Origin: DAOTVY01 sp041082245
GTDB lineage: Bacteria > Chloroflexota > Chloroflexia > DTKN01
Assembly (NCBI GenBank): GCA_041082245.1
Contig: JBDOIE010000082.1
Coordinates: 1-14,866 of the forward strand
Reading direction: 5' to 3'
Length of the DNA stretch: 14,866 nucleotides
The stretch's first letter is position 1. Each line of letters starts with the position of its first letter. This document shows, piece after piece, positions 12,796-14,866 of the stretch. The notes beneath the pieces are model-generated. The model saw only the letters and a program-made list of their open reading frames with translations. It was not told the origin of the DNA and made no database searches. The position numbers and the translations under genes were made by a program.

Positions 12796-14619
12796 ATGAA
12801 CGGATATGCCGGTACGATCCTGCGGGTGAACCTCACCACGGGCGAGATCCGAAAGGAGCCGCTCGACGAAAGGGTGGCTCGGGATTTTCTCGGCGGGCGC
12901 GGCTTTGGCATCTATACCCTCTGGACAGAAGTCCCCAAGGGTGCCGATCCGCTCGGACCGGAAAACAAGCTGATCGCATCCACAGGGCCGCTCTCGGGGT
13001 TGCTTGTCCCGGGCGCGGGGAAGATGGACTGGGCCTGCAAGTCGCCGCTCACCGGCGGCTATGCGGGTGCGAGCGTCGGGGGGCATCTGACGGCAGAGAT
13101 CAAGTATGCCGGATACGATGCGATCATCTTCGAGGGAATCTCCCCGAAGCCAGTCTATCTGTTCATCGACGACGATAGGGTGGAACTGCGCGATGCCTCC
13201 GACCTGTGGGGGAAGGGCTCGATTACTACGGAGGAGATCCTCAAGAAGCGGCTGGGCGAGGATTTCCAGATCGCGACCATCGGTCCGGGGGGCGAAAACC
13301 TGGTCAAGTACGCCTGCATCACGCATGACTTCGGCCGGCAGGCCGGCCGCGGGGGTGTGGGTGCGGTGATGGGCGCCAAGAAGGTCAAGGCAGTAGCCGT
13401 CCGCGGCAGCAAGACGATCCCGGTCGCCGATCCGGAGCGCTTCTGGGAGCTATCCCACGCCATGTTCCGTGCCTGCAAGGAGGCTGAGGGGCTCTCGGCC
13501 TGGCAACGCTACGGCACGACCATCGTCACCTCCTGGTGCGACGAGGTCGGAGCTCTACCCACGCGCAACTTCCAGCAGGGATCGTTCGAGCAGGGGCCGA
13601 ACCTGTACGGCCAGGTGATGCGCGAGCGGATCGTGATCACCGACAAGGGATGCTTTGCCTGTCCTTCTCCGTGTGGCAAGTACTCGTACGCGAAGAAGCA
13701 CGGGGTCTACGTTGAGGGTCCGGAGTACGAGACGATCGCTCTGGTCGGCTCGAACTGCGCTCTGGGGGACATCGAGGACGTTGCCTACGGGAACTACCTC
13801 TGCGATGAGCTGGGGATCGACAGCATCTCGGCCGGCAATGCTGTGGCTTTCGCAATGGAGTGCTACGAGCGTGGTCTTCTGACCCAGGAGGATACTGGAG
13901 GCCTGGACCTGCGCTTCGGCAACGCCCAGGCCGCCTTTGCGCTCCTGGAGAAGATCGCCCGCCGCGAGGGACTGGGCAACCTGCTGGCCGAGGGCGTCAA
14001 GGTGGCTTCCCAGCGTATCGGGCAGGGCAGCGAGGAGTTTGCCGTCCAGGTGAAAGGCATGGAGCAGAGCGGCTACGAAACGCACAACGCCACCGCGATG
14101 CTGCTCGCCTATATGACGGCCGACGTCGGTGCCCACCACAACCGCGCCTGGGCGATTACCTACGACCTGCAGGTAGGACGCGATCGGGTGGCTCCCGAGA
14201 AGGTTGCTCGGGTCATCCTGCTCCAGCACATCCGGCCGCTCTTCGATTCTATGGGCGCGTGTCGGCTGCAATGGGTGGAACTGGGCATCGACGTGACCCA
14301 ATATGCGCCGATGATGGCCGCCGTCACCGGGGTCGAGCGGTCCTGGGAGGACCTCCTGAAGATCTCGGAGCGGACCTGGAACCTGACCCGCATGTACTGG
14401 GTGCGCGAGGTCGAAGGGTTCGGCCGTACCTGGGACTATCCAGCCCCGCGCTTTTACAAGCACCCTTCGACCGGCGGGCCCACCAAAGGGCAGCTCACCC
14501 CGTTCGAGGCCGTGCAGCAGCTTCTGGACATGTACTACGAGCAGCGTGGCTGGGATAAGAACGGTATCCCAACGCCGCAGAAGCTGGCCGAGTTGGGGTT
14601 GACCGAGCTTGTGGGCTAG
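12796..14619 (+). CDS. Aldehyde ferredoxin oxidoreductase (tungsten type)
   Basis: A 607-residue cytosolic enzyme of the AOR family, expected to oxidise an aldehyde to the acid with ferredoxin-type acceptors, using a bis-pterin tungsten (or molybdenum) cofactor and one [4Fe-4S] cluster. The N-domain begins MNGYAGTILRVNLTTGEI; GRGGVGAVMGAKKVKAV lies at 185-201. Cluster ligands are Cys286, Cys289 and Cys293 (GCFACPSPCGKY) plus Cys489 (FDSMGAC), almost the spacing of Pyrococcus furiosus AOR. CDELGIDSISAGN at 336-348 is the pterin-binding DxxGxD region. Length is typical (about 605). ATG 12796 has GGAGGAG 5 bases upstream, and the gene is co-transcribed with the polyferredoxin. The aldehyde is unknown; context suggests a product of the divergent sugar cluster. 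A strong terminator follows. Confidence 0.96.
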   Translation: MNGYAGTILRVNLTTGEIRKEPLDERVARDFLGGRGFGIYTLWTEVPKGADPLGPENKLIASTGPLSGLLVPGAGKMDWACKSPLTGGYAGASVGGHLTAEIKYAGYDAIIFEGISPKPVYLFIDDDRVELRDASDLWGKGSITTEEILKKRLGEDFQIATIGPGGENLVKYACITHDFGRQAGRGGVGAVMGAKKVKAVAVRGSKTIPVADPERFWELSHAMFRACKEAEGLSAWQRYGTTIVTSWCDEVGALPTRNFQQGSFEQGPNLYGQVMRERIVITDKGCFACPSPCGKYSYAKKHGVYVEGPEYETIALVGSNCALGDIEDVAYGNYLCDELGIDSISAGNAVAFAMECYERGLLTQEDTGGLDLRFGNAQAAFALLEKIARREGLGNLLAEGVKVASQRIGQGSEEFAVQVKGMEQSGYETHNATAMLLAYMTADVGAHHNRAWAITYDLQVGRDRVAPEKVARVILLQHIRPLFDSMGACRLQWVELGIDVTQYAPMMAAVTGVERSWEDLLKISERTWNLTRMYWVREVEGFGRTWDYPAPRFYKHPSTGGPTKGQLTPFEAVQQLLDMYYEQRGWDKNGIPTPQKLAELGLTELVG

Positions 14620-14628
14620 ACCCGAATC

Positions 14629-14671
14629 CGCGGCAGGGGCGCGCGGCAGCGCCCCCTGCCGCGTTCTTTTT
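14629..14671 (+). terminator. Rho-independent terminator after the aldehyde oxidoreductase
   Basis: CGCGGCAGGGGCGC (14629-14642) pairs with 14649-14663 apart from one bulged base, closing a 6-base loop, and is followed at once by TTCTTTTT (14664-14671). It starts 10 bases after the oxidoreductase stop codon. Confidence 0.92.
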
Positions 14672-14677
14672 GCCGAG

Positions 14678-14866
14678 CTATCCCGTGCCTGGGTCTTTGC
14701 GAGCCAGTTCCCACCGTAAAGGGTTATGAGCGATGTATTCGCGAATACGGCGCAACGATTCCTCGTCGCGGATGATGTGTTCGTAGTAGTTCCGTTGCCA
14801 GACGGGCGCGCCTGGGGTGCCGCGGCGCGCGTTGATCCGTGAGGTGGTGGCGGATTTGAAGCCTGC
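14678..14866 (-). CDS. REP-associated tyrosine transposase (IS200-like, RAYT), 3' part
   Basis: The minus strand is open from the window edge to TAG at 14678-14680, giving the last 62 residues of a protein whose start lies outside. The segment GAPVWQRNYYEHIIRDEES (19-37), then LRRIREYIAHNPLRWEL (38-54), is the well-known C-terminal signature of Y1-type REP-associated transposases (PF01797 family), single-strand DNA nucleases linked to dispersed palindromic repeats. The catalytic HUH motif and tyrosine would lie upstream, out of view. It is convergent with the oxidoreductase gene, and no insertion-sequence ends are visible in the window. These are often single-copy, domesticated genes rather than active insertion sequences. 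Confidence 0.88.
   Translation of the reverse strand, partial: AGFKSATTSRINARRGTPGAPVWQRNYYEHIIRDEESLRRIREYIAHNPLRWELARKDPGTG

Noticed and set aside
1..14866. CRISPR arrays, tRNA or rRNA genes
   Set aside because: No regularly spaced repeats, no cloverleaf-like segments and no rRNA signatures were seen on either strand.

Overview
The window is GC-rich (roughly two thirds G+C by eye), densely packed bacterial DNA with strong GGAGG-type ribosome binding sites. No taxonomic marker is present. The gene families (tungsten-type aldehyde ferredoxin oxidoreductase, RbsC-like sugar transporter, many uroporphyrinogen-decarboxylase-like proteins) and base composition suggest a Chloroflexota or other high-GC thermophile-type lineage; that is inference only.

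Layout. (1) 1-3361, plus strand: a promoter and three tightly spaced genes, histidine ammonia-lyase (hutH), a long thymidylate-kinase-like protein with an atypical P-loop and an extra C-terminal domain, and a Crp/Fnr-type regulator. (2) 3371-12101, minus strand: an eight-gene array read right to left: LacI-type repressor, sugar-binding lipoprotein, ABC ATPase, ABC permease, UROD-like protein, UROD-like protein, galactokinase-family GHMP kinase, UROD-like protein. The last three genes are joined by ATGA stop/start overlaps. The array runs convergently into the Crp gene with only 9 bp between stop codons. (3) 12102-12383: a divergent control region with two back-to-back sigma70-type promoters, one of them a perfect TTGACA-17-TATAAT, and a 28-bp palindrome on the lacI promoter. 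(4) 12384-14619, plus strand: a four-cluster ferredoxin and an aldehyde ferredoxin oxidoreductase, closed by a strong intrinsic terminator. (5) 14678-14866, minus strand: the 3' end of a REP-associated (IS200-like) transposase that runs off the window.

How the genes may work together. The repressor, transporter, GHMP kinase and three UROD-like enzymes look like one regulon for uptake and breakdown of a sugar or sugar-like compound. The divergent oxidoreductase pair could oxidise an aldehyde made in the pathway and pass electrons to ferredoxin. The UROD-like proteins are not heme enzymes here. Their likely metal site reads HSC...H or HSD...H rather than the HxC...C of the MtaA/CmuA methyltransferases. 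The kinase has lost the usual galactose-binding Glu (Ser39). Together these point to a non-standard substrate, possibly a methylated or otherwise modified sugar, and this is the best candidate for an undescribed pathway in the window.

The most striking single observation is in the sugar-binding protein gene. Its reading frame, ribosome binding site, lipoprotein signal and mature domain are intact across 10999-9965 except for one in-frame TGA at codon 59. It is a recent nonsense mutation, a sequence error, or conceivably a recoded (selenocysteine) codon.
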